19,723 nt of DNA from Spirogloea muscicola (taxonomy: Eukaryota; Streptophyta; Zygnematophyceae; Spirogloeales; Spirogloeaceae). The notes under the pieces were generated by a model. It ran no database searches and was not told the DNA's origin. It saw only the letters and a list, made by a program, of their open reading frames with translations. The translations under genes and the position numbers were made by a program. The stretch is from contig WELB01000243.1 of the NCBI GenBank assembly GCA_009602725.1, positions 61,199 through 80,921 of the forward strand, written 5' to 3'. Shown here piece by piece: positions 16,116 through 19,723 of this stretch; position 1 is the first letter of the stretch; each line of letters opens with the position of its first letter.

Positions 16116-19100
16116 TTAGGAAGTGGCATAAGTGACATCCCCGTCTCTACGTGTGCCTGCCAGAGCCTGCCGCTGGATGTGCTCGGCCACCTTGTAGTCA
16201 ACAACCTCGCGGAACACGTCTGGCGTCAGCTCGCTGGCCCGCCGAGCATACACGGCGCCCTGCACGCTGGCCATCAGCTTGGCAATCTCGCGCCCCGAGA
16301 AGCCCTCGGTTTTCCTAGCAGCCTCCTGCAGCACCTCGTCTGTAAGACCCTTGATTTCAATCTTGTCCTGCTTTCCACGAATAAGGCCCTGCCACCAAGT
16401 GGATGGAGCCCCTGCCTGGACGCCCAACACATATCAATCAGGGCAAGATACTCATCAGAATACAGACTGCTCTGGCCACAGAGGACTGAGCAGCAGATAC
16501 CTAAGTAGCAGTGCGGCATGATACATCCAGAAGCACAATAGCTTGCAAGATGGTAATGGAAGCAATGCAGTGAAGCACCAGGCTGCTGCAACCTCACATT
16601 TGCAATGTACTTGTCAATATAGAGCCGGAGGAGTTTTAGCCGCTCCCCCTCGCCTGGCAGCGGGAACTCCAGCATTTCGTCAATGCGGTCAGTGATGGCG
16701 GCGTCCAGGTCAGATGGCCGATTCGTGGCCAGCACTAGCACAACATCGCGTGACTGGTCGCCTGTGCGGAAGAGAAGTGCATTGAGCGCGCTCCGTTGCG
16801 CCTCACTCATACGTGTGCTGTTTCGTCTGATGCACAGAGCTCAACCAAACATAAGTCTGGAAAGTACAAATATTGGTAATAGCAGTGTCATCTAAGAGAC
16901 AGTGCGCACTATGCCAGCTAGTGCACCGCTGAAGCAGTGCTGACAGACGTACGCACTCCACCAAAAAGGCGTCGGCCTCGTCGATGAAGAGCAGGAGGCC
17001 CTTGCGACTCTTGGTGGCCCAGTCAAAAAGCTGGTGGATCTTGGTGACGGCCTGTGCTCCAAGTGGGGCCACATCCCCACCAGTCATCAGTGCGTAGTCC
17101 AGGCCCTGACCACAGCAAGCAGCAGCATTTCCGCAAAATGTGAGCCCCGATATTGCAGGACTTCATGAGCACGACGATTTGGTTTGATCAGTAAAGAAGA
17201 CCCAAGCCTGCACACCCAGACACTCTCGTCATCCAATCTGGAAAAATCGGAGCTCTGTTTGCATGAGCAGTGGTCTGATTAGTCCAAACTTCAACTCAGG
17301 TGGATTTACTCACGGACTGGCGTGCGAGCTCCTTGGCGGCCATAGTCTTGCCCGTGCCAGGAGGCCCATAGAAGAGCATGTTGCGGAAGGGCGCACGGTG
17401 CAGCTTGGTGTTGGTGACGCCCGCGGCCAGCTGCCGCACGCGCGCGTGCAGCGAGGGGTGCAGCACCACGTCGCCAAAGCCCCGCCCCGTGCGTACCAGC
17501 TCGCTGGCGGTTGTCCCGCTTCCGCCCAGCCCTGCTGGCCCACCGCGCCGCACCCACGCAAGGTACTTGGACCACGGGTACTTGCCGACGGTCGACTCAC
17601 GAACCAGCGACGGTTGGCCCAAGATACGGTCGATGTAGCCCCACACCACCCGGGAGCCCTCTCTGGATTCGTGACAACCATACATCCACTAAAAGATCAG
17701 GAGCGGTGTAGGTCAGGGTGAAGTTGGCGAGTCTGGCTCAGGTGGCATGCTAGTCAAGCGCAAAGAAGCCCCTTTACTTACTTCTCACCCGTGCCAGTGA
17801 CAGGGCAACGTGATTCCCAAGAGCAGACCTGGTCGTGTAGATGCCGGCAGCGAGGGCGGTGACGCCAACAATGGTGACGGCGAGTTTGTCGCGCTCAGTG
17901 AGCAGCGCCTTGAGGCCACCTTGGCGAGGGGCACGAGGGAACCGCTCTCACTCAGATGAGGTTCAGCACAGTGTAAAGGTCGAGGCATGGGAGGCTACAG
18001 CTAGGTGTGGGGATTTCTGCATGCACGCTGAAGTTGGAAGCTTGTGTACAGAGAGTAGTGATGATGGAATGGAGCACGGAGACCACAGAGCGGCAGCGGC
18101 TGGCATTCTCGTGGAGGCACGGGCAAGTAAGAGTGGGGAGCACTGAGGCTAGGGAGTGAAGGAGACACTAGGAGAGAAAGATGAAAGAGAGGAAAGGGAG
18201 GTGTAGGGGCAGGAGGAGAGAGGACCGTGTCAAGGAAAGGGAAGGAGGGCTGAGGACCAGGGAGGTGGAGGGAGCAAGAAGAAGAAGGAGGACATGTAGC
18301 GGGGTGGATGGCAAGGTGGGGGCCATTGACAAAATGAATTGGGAAAGCAAGCGCGTTTCAGAGCAAGAGCGCGCTGCTGAGCGCTCATCCAGAGCCAGGG
18401 GCGGCCGAAGCTCATACTGCCAATATGCCCGAAGGTGCCGTTGATGGCTGCCATCCACTTCTCGCGCTCCGCGCCCGCCCTCTCCAGCAGCATGCGGCGG
18501 TTGACATCCTCGCTCAGTCGCGCCTCGTGGGCGCGGCCCTCTGCCTCCGCCATGGCTTTGACACGCAGCGTCTCCTGCTCCAGCTCCGCTCGCTCCTTCT
18601 CCGTTTGCCGCCGTTGCAGCTGCACACAGCACTCATTACACTGATGTCATTGAAGAGGGCTGGCGGCCGGCCCCAAACGGTGTGGAGACATGGCAGCTGT
18701 ACCAACAGCCGGGAAGATGTCGGTGAGTCCAAGTGCAGGTGATTCCAAACGATAGAAGGGTTGCTGGCGAGCAGGTCGTACCTGGATCTGCTCCTCTGTG
18801 GCACGTCGGATGCCCTCTTGGCGCAGCGAGGAGTCCTCCTGCATCTTCACTAGCTCCGCATTGCGCTCCCGCTGTGCCTCGTGCTCGGCCTGCGCACACG
18901 CCCCCCCACGCCAGTGCAGCAGGGCAGGCGGAGTCAAGTTTTAAGCTGCGGGGAGAGAGGAGGGAGGGGGAGGGGTGGGGCCTCGTTTGGGTTCTCATGC
19001 CAGACAGCCTCTGCAACAATAGGCTTGGCACCACGCCAGCCCGCAGCTGCACCGCCGCGGGCTTCGGCAGGCCTTGGAGACAGGGCAGCAGGCTGGCTGC

Positions 19101-19536
19101 CGACGCACCTGCATGCGCTTGCGGGCGAGCTCGTCCTCGTAGCGCGCGAGCTGGGCCTTGGTCTGCGCCTGCTGCTGCACCAGCTTCCGCTGCTCCTCGT
19201 ACAGCACCTTCTGCCGCTCCTGCACTTACACCACCACAGTGCCAGAGCACCGCAATAGAAATCTTTCAGTACGTCGGCATGTCTTCTACTTGGTTGGAGT
19301 AGATGGTCTACTGGCAGTGGCGCCGAGCCTTGCCGGCTGGAGGTGGCCACCCAGCTGCGCTGCAGCTGACCAGCACGAGCTCGCGCGGACGTACCTTCTC
19401 GTGCTGGGCGGCGATGGCCTGGAACTCCGCCTGGCGCGCCTTCTCCTCCGCCTGCCGCGTCTCCTCCTGCTTCTTCATCGTCTCAAATACCTGCAAATCA
19501 GGCCAAGCTCGCAAGGGCGAGTCAGAGGCGGCGGCG

Positions 19537-19579
<43 letters not shown>

Positions 19580-19723
19580 ACCTGCTTGGCATAGCTGGAC
19601 TGGTTGATCTCGCGCAGCGCCTTGGCGCCGCGCTCCAGCGCCTCGGGGTCAAACCCCGCCGCCGTCGTGCGCGGGTTGGCGTTGCGCGCCGCCTCCCGCT
19701 CCTTGTCCGCCGCCAGCGGCGCC
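16116..19723 (-). CDS. ATAD3: ATAD3-type mitochondrial AAA ATPase (5' end outside window)
   Basis: Family role: an inner-membrane AAA ATPase of mitochondria, linked to nucleoid organisation and membrane contacts. Ten exons are visible: 19582-19723 (partial), 19395-19490, 19109-19219, 18782-18889, 18418-18619, 17829-17919, 17314-17662, 16957-17105, 16598-16826, 16116-16388. All are GT-AG and in phase, about 582 codons. N-terminal half: a charged coiled coil ([50 protein letters not shown]). Then comes the membrane segment [19 protein letters not shown] and the conserved [17 protein letters not shown]. ATPase: Walker A GPPGTGKT, Walker [12 protein letters not shown], sensor 1 [10 protein letters not shown], arginine-bearing [13 protein letters not shown], and [10 protein letters not shown] near the end. 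The stop follows DVTYATS. The missing part should be the extreme N-terminus. The order and spacing of motifs leave little doubt about the family. Confidence 0.95.
18151..18293 (+). repeat. Polypurine tract in ATAD3 intron
   Basis: About 140 bases of almost pure A and G on the + strand, so the ATAD3 pre-mRNA carries a long C/U tract. It lies in the largest ATAD3 intron (17920-18417), nearer the donor than the acceptor, and is therefore not simply the polypyrimidine tract of the 3' splice site. Confidence 0.55.
18950..18980 (+). other. G-rich tract in ATAD3 intron
   Basis: Runs of three to five G separated by short A/G or T spacers within intron 18890-19108, on the strand opposite the transcript. 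It is compatible with a quadruplex in DNA. Confidence 0.4.
19538..19579 (+). repeat. (CGG)14 microsatellite in ATAD3 intron
   Basis: Fourteen uninterrupted CGG units on the + strand, preceded by a few imperfect units from about 19527. It fills half of the 91-base intron 19491-19581 and begins within two bases of the donor (AAGCAG|GTCCGC). The transcript has CCG units. Confidence 0.75.

Noticed and set aside
17263-17721. Plus-strand frame of 152 codons across the ATAD3 Walker A exon.
   Set aside because: A shadow of the minus-strand exon 17314-17662, which carries GPPGTGKT and clean splice sites.

Overview
The window is nuclear DNA from a photosynthetic eukaryote, most likely a chlorophyte green alga and perhaps a trebouxiophyte. 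This placement is an inference. Every recognisable gene is split by many short introns, mostly GT-AG and about 90-500 bases long. The three identifiable proteins read like plant and green-algal family members, GCC/GGC microsatellites are common, and one intron holds a degenerate plant-type (CCCTAAA)n telomeric tract. There is no bacterial, phage or CRISPR signature.

Layout: (1) 1-1483: a possible terminal exon of an upstream + strand gene, then a degenerate repeat block and the 3' flank of the next gene. (2) 1484-5535 (-): an 11-exon gene for a 2-carboxy-D-arabinitol-1-phosphatase-like protein with two histidine-phosphatase domains. Exons 2-11 join in phase. Three consecutive introns use GC donors. 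(3) 5650-6850: the same composite repeat family in several copies. Its + strand reading frame repeatedly ends in a similar ~32-residue peptide that changes mainly at silent codon positions. (4) 7353 to about 10583 (-): an unidentified multi-exon gene, probably an all-helical repeat protein. (5) 10584-11555: a GC-rich head-to-head intergenic region. (6) 11556-14572 (+): a complete 7-exon gene for a 600-residue TruA/PUS-type tRNA pseudouridine synthase. (7) 14573-16115: a convergent intergenic region with a perfect 12-bp hairpin. (8) 16116-19723 (-): most of an ATAD3-type mitochondrial AAA ATPase gene, which runs off the right edge.

The genes do not form a pathway. They look like ordinary neighbours: sugar-phosphate clean-up linked to Rubisco, tRNA modification and mitochondrial inner-membrane organisation. 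The least explained features are the peptide-bearing repeat family on both sides of the phosphatase gene and the run of GC-AG introns inside it. Exon joins were worked out by eye from splice signals, reading phase and remembered family sequences; no alignment was run.
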